Shown in pieces: positions 21,212-31,290 of a DNA stretch of 64,000 nucleotides. Numbering within the stretch: the stretch's first letter is position 1; the number at the start of each line of letters is the position of its first letter. The position numbers and the translations under genes are program-made. The notes beneath the pieces are model-generated. The model searched no databases and was not told the origin of the DNA. It saw only the letters and a list, made by a program, of their open reading frames with translations. This stretch comes from Euglena gracilis (Eukaryota > Euglenida > Euglenophyceae > Euglenales), in the NCBI GenBank assembly GCA_039621445.1, contig CP154956.1, positions 80,100,474 to 80,164,473 on the forward strand, in the 5' to 3' direction.

Positions 21212-23289
21212 GAAGAGTTGGACCAGTTGCTGAAGGGGGTGAACTGGTCCAACGCTTATGATTTGTGGCGGCCACCAAAGTATGGCTCTTTTTTGTGTAA
21301 AGCCTGTCGTGTGCCGTGATTTTCGTCCCTTCCCTGTCCTTGTGCCAAGGCAACCAAGCCTTCTTGTTGTCGTGTTGTAGAGTGCCCCCGACCCGCCTCA
21401 CCTGTTGAGGACCACCCGGCCTCTCAACCGCACTCCGATTTTTCATGACAGCGTTTTTTGCTTTTTACTCAGGGTTGCCACAAATGCCCTCATTGAAAAC
21501 GTGTCATTGCCACAAATGCCGTCACTGAAAACGTGTCCTTGCCACAGATGCCGTCACTGAAAACGTGTCATTGCCACAAATGCCGTCACTGAAAACGTGT
21601 CATTGCCACAAATGCCGTCATTGAAAACGTGTTCATGACCACGAATTTCAGGGCAGGCATTTGGCGGGCTGAACACGTTTTTAAACCAAAAGGCATTTTT
21701 TTTGTTCAAAAATGGCCAAAAATGGCCAAAAATGATACTTTTTGGACCCAAAAATCACCAATTTTAGGATGCGTGCCGACCTTCTCGTGATGGGATGCAA
21801 CAACATGGATGCTGCCTCCTGACCACCTCCAAAGTGGCATACTTCCCCCGTGACCCCCCCTGTGACCCCCCCCCCCCCGTGACCCGCACCCCCCCCCCCG
21901 GAAGGAACACCCACTCCCCCTGGCTTCCTCCCGTCCGTCGTACAGCCGACAGACCACCTCTCTGCACCGTGCGTTTCACAGCCCTTTCCTTTGTGCTTTA
22001 CTTTCGGCTCTCCTCCCTCCCACCATGAGAACCTGCTATGTACATTACTTTTTTCTGTCAAAAAAAAAGAAGAAGGCCTTCGCTTGGGCTTTGCCCTTGC
22101 CCCTTACATCACCCCACTTCCACTTTGCATTTTGCCTTGCTCCTCTGACTATCTAACTAACTAACTAACTTAGTCGGCCTGCGTCCTCCTTGCGGGCTAC
22201 CGCCCACCTAAGGTTGCCCGATTAATCGATCTTGAGGCTGTCGATCGATAATTGCCGATTAATTGGGGGGGCCCGATCGATTAATTCTCCTCAATCAAAT
22301 TGCCAAAAATGTGTGATAAACTCCTAATTACATCCCAAAAGTTCTAAAAATAGTTACACGTGACGTTGTATGTTAGGTCACGCCGGTCACATGTGACCTG
22401 TCAAAACTGCCACATTCCCACCGCGACCCCCCCCCTCCCCGCGACCTCACCCACCTCACCAAAGAGAGAGAAAAGGGGATTTCTCTCATTCCTGTCAAAC
22501 TCCAACGCCAAAGTGGATGCTGGGGAGGTGCATTTTTCAAGCATGTGAATCAAAAAGTTCGGTTTTTGGCATTTTGGGTGGCTTTTGGGGTCTAACTTGC
22601 TTGGTTAGTTGATGGCCCATGGGAACAGTAAGGGGGGGGGGGGCTGGTCCCCCCCGCTTACTGTTCCCATGGACCCAAAAGGGGGCCACAGGACAAGAAT
22701 GGTAAGGGGGGACATGGTATCCCATGTTTGTTGACTCTTTCTGCCCCTGTAAAGGAGGAGGTGGACAAGTGATTATTGAAAGAAACAGTGTTTCGCAAAT
22801 GATTCATCTTCTGTGTTTGTTGCATGCCATTGTCAACGTCTTGAAGTCAAGCATGCGGACTTTTTCCATTGTGCAATGGGTTATTTGTAACGGAGGCGAT
22901 TATTTTCGATTAATTGACCCCCCTGCCGATTGAATGATGAATCAGGGGGTCTCGATCGATTAATTGATTAATCGATTAATCGAAGCAACCTTAGCCCACC
23001 ACCCCAACGTGATGAAGTTCACCTTCATGAATGCCGGTTCGGGCGGGAAGTCAAAGCCCCTTAAACACGGTTTTAACAACTGTGTCCATAACACCGGTTC
23101 AGACCTGAAGCCGTGGAACAGAACACCGTTTCGGGCTGCTGGTGTTTGTCCCACGGCTTCACGCCCAAACGGGTGGACACATTTCTCGTATCAAAAAATG
23201 AAGGGAAAAAATGGTCAATAAAAACCGTGAAATGAGTCAAGATCAAACCGATGATCATCAAACCCACACGCAGACGTTCCACCACTGAA

Positions 23290-23420
23290 CCATCAGTACT
23301 ATGGCGGTGATGGCAGGGTGCACTTTCCCATAGTGCAGAGTAACGGCTGTCAGCCCTCCCTTGGCAAAGAGGTCACAACACCTCTCCTGTTCCTCATCTT
23401 TCTAGTTTGCCAGGACTTTG
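23290..23420 (-). pseudogene. Ankyrin-like fragment (duplicated relic)
   Basis: The minus strand reads DLFAKGGLTAVTLHYGKVHP then ITAIVLM, which resembles one ankyrin repeat (G-x-T-A-x-x-L-H). The same segment is at 27437-27567 (minus), and a mutated version lies at 37775-37875 (plus). No surrounding gene structure, so a relic. Low confidence in the family. Confidence 0.28.
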
Positions 23421-23895
23421 AGCTATAAGGTTGGCGAGCAGCCCCTGTGGCAACAACGTTCAACTCAGAATTGCAGATGAGAAAACGTTAAGGGGGTGTA
23501 AGGGACGCGGTGGGGACGGGGCGGGGGGCGGGGGAAACGCCCCTTGGAAGCTGAATTTTTTCCATTGTTTAACAAGGTGCCTGCAAACAGTTGCTAAATA
23601 TGACCCAGAAGAGATCAGGCAGTAGACTTTGGTCATTTTGACCCCCTCCCCCCCCCCTATGGTGAAGTTCACCGTTTGAAACTTTACCGGGGGTCCCGGA
23701 CCTCCCTCCCCCCCCCTCTACCTAACCCATCGGTGAACTTCACTGGTGAAGTTCACCGGTGAAGTTCACCGGTGAACTTCACCGCTATTGGTTACAATTC
23801 GGGTTCGTCAACGAATGCAAACCAAAAAAAATTCATGGGAGCCATAACATGGCACACCTTGAGAGCATCTTTATATCAAGAAAGACCCCCCCCCC

Positions 23896-24058
23896 TCACC
23901 GGCTTTGTCCTGAGTCTGGTGGGGGGGGTCACCGGCTTTGTCCGAAGGACAAAGCCGGTGACCCCCACCCCATCGGACTCAGGACAAAGCCGGTGAGGGG
24001 GGGGGTCTTGCTATAAGTCGGTGACCCCCCCACCGGACTCAGGACAAAGCCGGTGACT
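23896..24058. mobile_element. CACCGGCTTTGTCC/poly-C MITE family
   Basis: Built from inverted copies of TCACCGGCTTTGTCC and GGACAAAGCCGGTGA separated by C/G runs. Outer ends approach TA-AGTCGGTGACC. Related copies: 28044-28206, 33800-33920, 34862-35016 and 38303-38420. In this copy the outer limits are unclear. Confidence 0.65.
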
Positions 24059-24072
24059 CCCTAATGAGGATA

Positions 24073-24239
24073 CCATGCCCCCCTCATATTGTACCCCCCC
24101 TGGGAGCCATTTTCTGGGGGGGAGGTACATTATGGGGGGTACAATATGTGGGGCGGCCAAGGTCATGGTCCATGGTGGGGGGGGGTACCCCGTGGGGGGG
24201 GTACATTATGGCGGGGGTACAATATGGGGGGGGGCATGG
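24073..24239. mobile_element. CCATGCCCCCC-tipped MITE, TA flanks
   Basis: Ends CCATGCCCCCC and GGGGGGGGCATGG with TA at 24071-24072 and 24240-24241. The related locus at 34840-34862 (minus strand) has no insert and reads GAGGA-AA-ATTCTG, so the element is a genuine insertion. Interior motifs ATATTGTACCCCCC and CATTATGGGGG are inverted. Confidence 0.85.
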
Positions 24240-24279
24240 TAATTCTGTTTTTCATCATTGGTTTCTTGTTTCCATTAGC

Positions 24280-24658
24280 CAAAATGATGCCGGCACAGGC
24301 CGTTGTGGTAGCCGAGGCTAGCTTGGGACCCACGCCCACCCCCAATGCCCTTTTGGCAAGGTTGAAAGAATTAACAGAATCCCCATTGAAAAAAGAATAT
24401 GCGGATACAGTGCTTTTTTGGGGATATTTTTTTTTACAGAATCTGCACCTCAGCCTGATGGAAGTGCCAAAAATCAGAAGGGGGGGGTATGTAGCCCTTA
24501 CGAATTTCCAGAAAGCTTGTGATGTGAGAGGCTACAAAGCCGATCACCTGGACGAGCACATGTGCGCTTTTGCAAAGCATGTGCTCACAATGCACGCCAT
24601 CTTTGACACAGAAGCAGAAAAGGTTGCCCATAAGGTAGCAAAGGCTGTAATCTTTCAC
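24280..24658 (+). CDS. Unidentified exon, copy 1 of 3
   Basis: Begins after a polypyrimidine acceptor (TTTCTTGTTTCCATTAG). The frame runs with MMPAQAVVVAEASLGPTPTP, LHLSLMEVPKIRRGG, FQKACDVRGYKADHLDEHMC and HVLTMHAIFDTEAEKVAHKV up to a GTAAGT donor at 24659. It contains a possible metal-binding pattern D-x-L-x-E-H-M-C. No family recognised. Copy 2 (28430-29040) is split by a MITE and copy 3 (34441-34832, minus) is followed by a PHD-like exon. Conservation of the frame in all three suggests a once real gene captured by duplication. Confidence 0.45.
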
Positions 24659-24772
24659 GTAAGTAATTTTCATGAAATTTCACGGCTTTTGTAAGTAATT
24701 TTGTGGACCATGAAAAGTTCGGTTTTCATTGACTATTAATATTGCCGTCCTGCGAAAACCGCACTGCTTCAG

Positions 24773-24829
24773 GCTAGGCACAGCGGGGGGGGGGGGCTGA
24801 GGGGGGGCGAGAGGCCGCGCTTTTGCACA
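24773..24829. mobile_element. Truncated GC-rich element at the duplication junction
   Basis: AGGCTAGGCACAGC followed by G runs and GGCCGCGC, then an abrupt switch to TTTTGCACACTCCTGG, the first bases of copy B. The tandem duplication junction therefore lies inside a GC-rich element. Confidence 0.75.
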
Positions 24830-25644
24830 CTCCTGGCAAGGTTCCCGGGCTGTTTTTAAACACGTTGTTTAAAACAGGTTTTTTTCCTATTTGTGTGTTT
24901 TATTTAAAAAAAAACACCCTTTTTAAAAAAAAACTGCTTTTAACCGTTTTTTATTCATGAAAGTTTTTTTGCTTTGTTTTAAAACAAAAATAATGGGTAC
25001 CTTGATTCCTGGTCGCACCTCAAACACATCCATAGTCTCCTCCGTAACCGCTTGTCAGAATGAATTTGGGGCCCCTTGGCATCTTGTCCCTTTGATCCCA
25101 AACCTTTTCGACGAGGAATTCTTCTTCGGCTATCTTGTTTTTTTTCCCCCTCGGATGGTTTGGTTAATCGAGCCGGGACCCCCGGTTAAGCGCAATTAAT
25201 CGGTTGGGCCCGTTTTGACGGTTAATTGATCATCCCTGTAACGGTCAAGAAAATCCTAACAAAATTCCTTTTAAGAAAATGACCAATTTTGGACATAAAA
25301 ATCTCCCAAAAATGACCACTTTCAAACCAAAAGGCATTTTTTTTTGTTCAAAAATGGCCCAAAATGGCCAAAAATGATACTTTTTGGACCCAAAAATCAC
25401 CAATTTTAGGATGCGTGCCGCCCTTCTCGTGATGGGATGCAACGACATGGATGCTGCCTCCTGACCACCTCCAAAGTGGCATACTTCCCCCGTGACCCCC
25501 CCCTGTTACACCCCCCCCCCCCCCCGGAACCCCCCCCCCCCCCCCCCGGAAGGAACACCCACTCCCCCTGGCTTCCTCCCGTCCGTCGTACAGCCGACAG
25601 ACCACCTCTCTGCACCGTGCGTTTCACACAGGCTTTTGCTTAAG

Positions 25645-26065
25645 GGATTGCAGTACCCCCCCCCCCCCCGGGGGGGGCGGCCGCTAGTCCAAATTTGGCT
25701 AGTGGGTTTTCTAGCAGACCCCCCCCGGGGGGGGGTCTGCTAGCAGGGCTAGCTAGTGGAAATTTTTTTTCCAGTGACCGGCGCAAAGCGCCGAAAATTT
25801 TTTTGTGACCCCCAAAAATGGCCAAAAATGCCCGTTTTTGGCCATTTTTGGGAATTTTTGGAACAAAATCAGCCAAAAACCTGTTAAAAACCTCATTTTT
25901 CCTCCGGCGCTGCGCGCCGGAGGAAAATTCTTTTTCCAGTCCGGGGGGCCCCCGGACCCCCCCCCCCCCCGGGGGGGTGGGGGGGGGCTTGCTAGTCCAC
26001 TTTTTCCAGTGTCTAGCCGATTGGCTAGCCAGTACCCCCCCCCCCGGGGGTCCTTAAGCAAAAGC
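25645..26065. mobile_element. Poly-C/G insertion specific to copy B
   Basis: Copy A reads TTTCACAGCCCTTTCC; copy B reads TTTCACACAGGCTTTTGCTTAAGG ... CCTTAAGCAAAAGCCTGGTTTCACAGCCC. The insert has inverted ends AGGCTTTTGCTTAAGG/CCTTAAGCAAAAGCCT, poly-C/G blocks and a CCTCCGGCGC/GCGCCGGAGG hairpin. The flanking TTTCACA is repeated on both sides (a candidate 7-bp target duplication). Confidence 0.8.
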
Positions 26066-28221
26066 CTGGTTTCACAGCCCTTTCCTTTGTACTTTACTTT
26101 CGGCTCTCCTCCCTCCCACCATGAGAACCTGCTATGTGCATTACTTTTTTCTGTCAAAAAAAAAGAAGAAGGCCTTCGCTTGGGCTTTGCCCTTGCCCCT
26201 TACATCACCCCACTTCCACTTTGCATATAGCCTTGCTCCTCTGACTATCTAACTAACTAACTAACTTAGTCGGCCTGCGTCCTCCTTGCGGGCTACCGCC
26301 CACCTAAGGTTGCCCGATTAATCGATCTTGAGGCTGTCGATCGATAATTGCCGATTAATTGGGGGGGCCCGATCGATTAATCGATTAATGCTCTCCTCAA
26401 TCAAATTGCCAAAAATGTGTGATAAACTCCTAATTACATCCCAAAAGTTCTAAAAAAAGTTACACGTGACGTTGTATGTTAGGTCATGCTGGTCACATGT
26501 GACCTGTCAAAACTGCCACATTCCCACCGCGACCCCCCCCCTCCCCGCGACCTCACCCGCGACCCGTACACCCCCGCAGCGTCAAGGCACTTTTTATGAA
26601 TCGGAAAAAGAGAGAGAAAAGGGGATTTCTCTCATTCCTGTCAAACTCCAACGCCAAAGTGGATGCTGGGGAGGTGCATTTTTCAAGCATGTGAATCAAA
26701 AAGTTCGGTTTTTGGCATTTTGGGTGGCTTTTGGGGTCTAACTTGCTTGGTTAGTTGATGGCCCATGGGAACAGTAAGGGGGGGGGGGGGCTGGTCCCCC
26801 CCGCTTACTGTTCCCATGGACCCAAAAGGGGGCCACAGGACAAGAATGGTAAGAGGGGACATGGTATCCCATGTTTGTTGACTCTTTCTGCCCCTGTAAA
26901 GGAGGAGGTGGACAAGTGATTATTGAAAGAAACAGTGTTTCGCAAATGATTCATCTTCTGTGTTTGTTGCATGCCATTGTCAACGTCTTGAAGTCAAGCA
27001 TGCGGACTTTTTCCATTGTGCAATGGGTTATTTGTAACGAAGGCGATTATTTTCGATTAATTGACCCCCCTGCCGATTGAATGATTAATCAGGGGGTCTC
27101 GATCGATTAATCGATTAATCGATTAATCGAAGCAACCTTAGCCCACCACCCCAACGTGATGACGTTCACCTTCATGAATGCCGGTTCGGGCGGGAAGTCA
27201 AAGCCCCTTAAACACGGTTTTAACAACTGTGTCCACAACACCGGTTCAGACCTGAAGCCGTGGAACAGAACACCGTTTCGGGCTGCTGGTGTTTGTCCCA
27301 CGGCTTCACGCCCAAACGGGTGGACACATTTCTCGTATCAAAAAATGAAGGGAAAAAATGGTCAATAAAAACCGTGAAATGAGTCAAGATCAAACCGATG
27401 ATCATCAAACCCACACGCAGACGTTCCACCACTGAACCATCAGTACTGTGGCGGTGATGGCAGGGTGCACTTTCCCATAGTGCAGAGTAACGGCTGTCAG
27501 CCCTCCCTTGGCAAAGAGGTCACAACACCTCTCCTGTTCCTCATCTTTCTAGTTTGCCAGGACTTTGAGCTATAAGGTTGGCGAGCAGCCCCTGTGGCAA
27601 CAACGTTCAACTCAGAATTGCAGATGAGAAAACGTTAAGGGGGTGTAAGGGACGCGGTGGGGACGGGGCGGGGGGCGGGGGAAACGCCCCTTGGAAGCTG
27701 AATTTTTTCCATTGTTGAACAAGGTGCTTGCAAACAGTTGCTAAATATGACCCAGAAGAGATCAGGCAGTAGACTTTGGTCATTTTGACCCCCTCCCCCC
27801 CCCCCCTATGGTGAAGTTCACCGTTTGAAACTTTACCGGGGGTCCCGGACCTCCCTCCCCCCCCCTCTACCTAACCCATCGGTGAACTTCACTGGTGAAG
27901 TTCACCGGTGAAGTTCACCGGTGAACTTCACCGCTATTGGTTACAATTCGGGTTCGTCAACGAATGCAAACCAAAAAAAATTCATGGGAGCCATAACATG
28001 GCACACCTTGAGAGCATCTTTATATCAAGAAAGACCCCCCCCCCTCACCGGCTTTGTCCTGAGTCTGGTGGGGGGGGTCACCGGCTTTGTCCGAAGGACA
28101 AAGCCGGTGACCCCCACCCCATCGGACTCAGGACAAAGCCGGTGAGGGGGGGGGTCTTGCTATAAGTCGGTGACCCCCCCACCGGACTCAGGACAAAGCC
28201 GGTGACTCCCTAATGAGGATA

Positions 28222-28389
28222 CCATGCCCCCCCCCATATTGTACCCCCCCCCTGGGAGCCATTTTCTGGGGGGGAGGTACATTATGGGGGGGGTACAATA
28301 TGGGGGGCGGCCAAGGTCATGGTCCATGGTGGGGGGGGTACCCCGTGGGGGGGTACATTATGGGGGGGTACAATATGGGGGGGGCATGG
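28222..28389. mobile_element. CCATGCCCCCC-tipped MITE, copy in segment B
   Basis: Same insertion as 24073-24239, inherited through the duplication, with different homopolymer lengths. TA flanks at 28220-28221 and 28390-28391. Confidence 0.85.
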
Positions 28390-28429
28390 TAATTCTGTTT
28401 TTCATCATTGGTTTCTTGTTTCCATTAGC

Positions 28430-29040
28430 CAAAATGATGCCGGCACAGGCCGTTGTGGTAGCCGAGGCTGGCTTGGGACCCACGCCCACCCCCAATGCCC
28501 TTTTGGCAAGGTTTGAAAGAATTATCACCACCACCCCCTAATTGACCCCCCCCCTCTAATTGACCGGGGAAAAATTTTTCGACCCCCCCCTAATTGACTA
28601 CCCGGGGGGATTCCGTGCTGAAGCACCCCCTAATTGATGGTACCCCCCCCCTAATTGACCAACCCCCCCCCCCCTAATTGAACCCCCCCCCCTAATTGAC
28701 CAAAAGGGGGGTCCCGTGGAGAGGTCCCACGGTCAATTAGGGGGGGGGGAGGTGGTAACAGAATCCCCATTGAAAAAAGAATATGCGGATACAGTGCTTT
28801 TTGGGGGATATTTTTTTTTACAGAATCTGCACCTCAGCCTGATGGAAGTGCCAAAAATCAGAAGGGGGGGGTATGTAGCCCTTACGAATTTCCAGAAAGC
28901 TTGTGATGTGGAGGCTACAAAGCCGATCACCTGGACGAGCACATGTGCGCTTTTGCAAAGCATGTGCTCACAATGCACGCCATCTTTGACACAGAAGCAG
29001 AAAAGGTTGCCCATAAGGTAGCAAAGGCTGTAATCTTTCA
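28430..29040 (+). pseudogene. Unidentified exon copy 2, interrupted by a MITE
   Basis: Same coding text as 24280-24658 but broken after the codons for RFERI by the element at 28525-28755. A one-base change near 28911 (GATGTGGAGG against GATGTGAGAGG) also shifts the frame. The GTAAGT donor is conserved at 29041. Confidence 0.6.
28525..28755. mobile_element. Poly-C MITE (CCCTAATTGACC family) with TA duplication and empty site
   Basis: The occupied site reads GAAT-TA-[TCACCACCACCCCC...GGGGGAGGTGG]-TA-ACAGAA. Copy A at 24372 reads GAATTAACAGAA with no insert. The interior repeats CCCCCCTAATTGACC several times and ends with GGTCAATTAGGGGG. The best-defined TA insertion in the window. Confidence 0.95.
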
Positions 29041-29162
29041 CGTAAGTAATTTTCATGAAATTTCACGGCTTTTGTAAGTAATTTTGTGGACCATGAAAAG
29101 TTCGGTTTTCATTGACTATTAATATTGCCGTCCTGCGAAAACCGCACTGCTTCATTGTCCAT

Positions 29163-29394
29163 GGAGGCTAGGTACAGCGGGGGGGGGGGGGGCTGAGGAG
29201 GGGCGAGCGGCCGCGCGTGCGGCCGCGCGGGGGGGGGGGAGGGGGTCCGAAACCCCCAGGTCAGTTTTATGCTAGGTACAATAGGGGGGGGGCGGAAGGG
29301 GGGGGCGAGCGGCCGCGCGGGCGGCCGCGCAGGGGCCGCGCGGGGGGGGGGGGGGGGGGGGGCGAGACCCCCCCGAGCGGCGCGCCTAGCCTCC
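29163..29394. mobile_element. GC-rich element, CAT target duplication
   Basis: Ends GGAGGCTAGGTACAGC and CGCGCCTAGCCTCC, flanked by CAT at 29160-29162 and 29395-29397. Second clear case of a 3-bp duplication for this family. G tracts at 29179, 29230 and 29342. Confidence 0.88.
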
Positions 29395-29699
29395 CATGAA
29401 TGGTGACCCGGATGGGACATCCTGGCCGCCGACTGCTAACGCCCACGGGGCAATCCGCCCGTGAGAGAACGGGTGCGTTTGGGCGAACTTCCCTTTTTCC
29501 CCACCGTATTTTGGGTTCCGTCCAAAAAAAGGACAAAGAAAACCTTTGGAATCTCTGTCCAGAGTCCCGTGACCAAAACTGGTCCCAAAGTGGAGTAACC
29601 CCGATGGGTTAGTAAAAAGAAAAAATGTCCGGAAAGGAAAAAAGTGAACAACCAATGGTAAATTCTCCTCGGTTTTTGTCTGAGTTTTGGGCTGGCCTA

Positions 29700-29975
29700 A
29701 AACTGTGGCCAAAACTGTTGTCCTAAACTGGCCCAATTGGCCCCAAGATGTGGCACCAAACTGGCGTAAAAATGTTCTACTAAACTTGCCAAAAAAGTTG
29801 CACCAAACCGGCCCCAAGATGTTGCACGTAAAAAACTGGCCCCAAGATGTGGCCCCCAAACTGGCCCCAAGATGTTGCCAAAAAAACAAGCTCCAAAAGT
29901 TTGCACCAATCATCTGGCCCACTGGCCCCAAAGCAAATGCGCCAAAATGACCCCAAGATGTGGTCCCCAAAACTA
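29700..29975. repeat. Imperfect tandem repeat of CTGGCCCCAAGATGTTGC
   Basis: About eight loosely spaced copies of ACTGGCCCCAAGATGT with variable fillers. They make long open frames on the minus strand (W-G-Q-F/H-L-G-A peptides) that I do not consider genes. The segment 29398-29700 before it has no recognised feature. Confidence 0.75.
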
Positions 29976-30293
29976 GCCCCTTTTCTTTTCTTTTGCAGTT
30001 TAGAAACACAAAACAAGCAGGAAAACAATCATCTCATGATGACCCCCCCCATATTGTCCCCCCCCCATATTGGGGGTTTTCTCCCCGCGTCCCCCCCGCG
30101 TCCCCCCCCGCGTCCCCCCGCGTCCCGATTTGCGCCCTGTTTTTCGCAGATTTTTTTCAATGCCGAACAATGCTTGCGGGTGGGAAGAGCCTTGTTGGGG
30201 GGTTTCCGAAAAGGGCCAACCAGGCGGCAGTTGCCACTGTACGCCCCATTTGCGAGCCCGAGCTCTTGTCCAAAAAATTCTTTGGGGCCGTAC

Positions 30294-30452
30294 TTTTTCC
30301 ACAATGTCTGCATTGCCCCATAACCTGTCCACTTTTCCCATTTTGTCTTCACGACGTTCCGAAGGAAGTCCATGCTGCAGTCCATGCTCCAGGTCAAAAT
30401 GGTCCTTGATTTCCTTGGCAACTTCAGCAAATTTGGGCTTGCTGTTATTAAC
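30294..30452 (-). CDS. Unidentified protein, exon B
   Basis: Starts after the acceptor CGTGGCCACAG and ends at a GTACGG donor. Phase 0 at both ends and joins the upstream exon in frame across a 47-bp intron. Text includes KPKFAEVAKEIKDHFDLEHG, LPSERREDKMGKVD and LWGNADIVEK: charged, helical and protein-like. No family recognised. Probably a gene relic or part of a mobile-element gene, since it is enclosed by poly-C MITEs and GCGTCCCCCC repeats (30085-30125). Confidence 0.5.
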
Positions 30453-30499
30453 CTGTGGCCACGGGTTTTTGGAACTATGAACGAAACAAAAAGGCACAC

Positions 30500-30625
30500 C
30501 ATTTCCAAGATGGATCGCAACTGATCCAAGTGCGCATTATTGGTCAATTCACGCTTCTTTTGCCTTCTTTCCTTCTCCAGTTTCTGCTGAGCGAGACCTA
30601 ATCCACTCTTTCCTCCGTGCCAGAG
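30500..30625 (-). CDS. Unidentified protein, exon A
   Basis: Open frame with GLAQQKLEKERRQKKREL then NNAHLDQLRSILEM, a coiled-coil-like basic stretch, ending at donor GTGTGC (30499). Upstream limit unclear. Spliced to 30294-30452 it stays in frame. Confidence 0.45.
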
Positions 30626-30677
30626 TTATACAGACCATTGTTTTTTTTTGCCTCCCTTCGTCAATGATGGAAATTTA

Positions 30678-30849
30678 CCCCCCCCCCCTTATTGTCCCAC
30701 CGACCTCCCCCCGGGAGGCCCGACCGGACAATATGGGGGGGCTGACAATATGGGGGTACCAAAGGAATTTCATTGGCCGAGCCAAAAAAACCCCCCGTCG
30801 GCCGGCGCCGAGGGACAACATGGGTGGGGGGCAATAGGGGGGGGGGTGG
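30678..30849. mobile_element. Poly-C MITE (CCCCTTATTGTCC family), TA flanks
   Basis: TA at 30676-30677 and 30850-30851; ends CCCCCCCCCCTTATTGTCCC and GCAATAGGGGGGG...TGG. Interior core GGTACCAAAGGAATTTCATT, the inverse of the core in 18418-18577, and a GCCGGCGCCGA hairpin. Confidence 0.78.
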
Positions 30850-30873
30850 TAGGTTGGATTTTGTCCGTCTATA

Positions 30874-31068
30874 ACGTGACCCCCCCCCTATATGGCACCC
30901 CCCCGGAGCGTTTTGACCCCCTTGGCAACTATTAGGGGGGGGTGACAATTAGGGGGGTATTCAATTTACCCTACATGTCCATGGGTCCATGGGTAACCCC
31001 CCCTAATTGTCGCTCCCCCCAAGGGGGGGGCGACTATTGGGGGGGTGACAAATAGGGGGGGGTCACGT
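30874..31068. mobile_element. ACGTGACCCCC-tipped MITE, TA flanks
   Basis: Ends ACGTGACCCCCCCC and GGGGGGGTCACGT with TA at 30872-30873 and 31069-31070. Interior CTATATGGCACC, ATTAGGGGGG and CATGTCCATGGGTCCATGGG. A second copy is at 33593-33797. Confidence 0.85.
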
Positions 31069-31084
31069 TAAACAACATCCGGAA

Positions 31085-31290
31085 GGTGTTCTCCCCGCGT
31101 CCCCCCCCGCGTCCCCCCCCCGCGTCCCCCCCGCGTCCCGAAAACCCCCATTGTCCCTCGGCGCCGGCCGACGGGGGGTTTTTTTGGCTCGGCCAATGAA
31201 ATTCCTTTGGTACCCCCATATTGTCCCCCCCCCCATATTGTCCATTTGGGGTCCCAGTGGGAAGGTGATTGGGACAATAAGGGGGGGGGG
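31085..31290. repeat. GCGTCCCCCC array and CCATATTGTCC poly-C element
   Basis: CCCGCGTCCCCCC repeats at 31092-31135 (also at 30085-30125), then the GGTTTTTTTGGCTCGGCCAA and AATGAAATTCCTTTGGTACC core followed by CCATATTGTCC and GACAATAAGGGGGG. Related to 18418-18577 and 36235-36346; edges unclear. Confidence 0.6.

Larger units (their letters stand above)
19725..21319 (+). pseudogene. Gene carried by the 2.25-kb transposon, split by two GC-rich insertions
   Basis: Coding pieces are 19725-19888, 20342-20773 and 21212-21319 (TGA at 21317). The first follows a strong polypyrimidine acceptor (TTTTTCCCGCAG). Piece 1 has TELFRATLAVYQKDAKKTKV. Piece 2 has ELDAFFVAWTGWELEPSLLF, TSFQTYVNAVARAFRKT and RSLERERARKA. 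Piece 3 has LLKGVNWSNAYDLW and a final CKACRVP. Dropping the first insertion plus one copy of its AAA duplication joins pieces 1 and 2 in frame. An in-frame TAA sits at 19740-19742. No transposase signature recognised; the TSFQTYVNAVARAF segment is faintly like the helical N-terminal domain of tyrosine recombinases, but that is a guess. Probably the transposon's own protein, now dead. Confidence 0.6.
19433..21682. mobile_element. 2.25-kb DNA transposon with 47-50-bp inverted repeats and subterminal repeat arrays
   Basis: Left end AAAAACGTTTTCAGAGCCCG and right end ...CGGGCTGAACACGTTTTT share a ~47-bp inverted repeat including CCAAATGCCTGCCCTGAAAT. Inside each end is an array of ~32-bp units with ACTGAAAACGTGTC and ATTGCCACAAATGCCGTC (19535-19690 and 21470-21640). 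Copy B of the duplication joins CCACTTT directly to CAAACCAAAA, i.e. an empty site. A gene (19725-21319), interrupted by two GC-rich elements, lies within. Subterminal arrays of this kind are typical binding sites for a transposase. Confidence 0.85.
18806..24768. repeat. Segmental duplication, copy A
   Basis: 18806-19312 matches 24831-25321 and 21683-24768 matches 25323-29153, in the same order and orientation with very high identity. Copy A additionally holds about 2.37 kb (19313-21682) that copy B lacks. Copy B holds its own poly-C insertions (25650-26060, 28525-28755). Confidence 0.93.
24830..29153. repeat. Segmental duplication, copy B
   Basis: Second copy of 18806-24768 without the 2.37-kb transposon block. 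Only scattered substitutions and homopolymer-length changes distinguish the shared parts. It has gained a poly-C insertion of about 400 bp (25645-26065, between CACA and GGCTTT/GGTTTC) and the MITE at 28525-28755. Confidence 0.93.

Noticed and set aside
19535-21640. Regularly spaced ~32-bp repeats resembling a CRISPR array
   Set aside because: Repeats are contiguous and imperfect with no unique spacers and lie at both ends of a transposon in a eukaryotic genome.
29386-30009. 207-codon minus-strand open frame rich in W-G-Q-F-G-A
   Set aside because: Produced by the CTGGCCCCAAGATGT tandem repeat.
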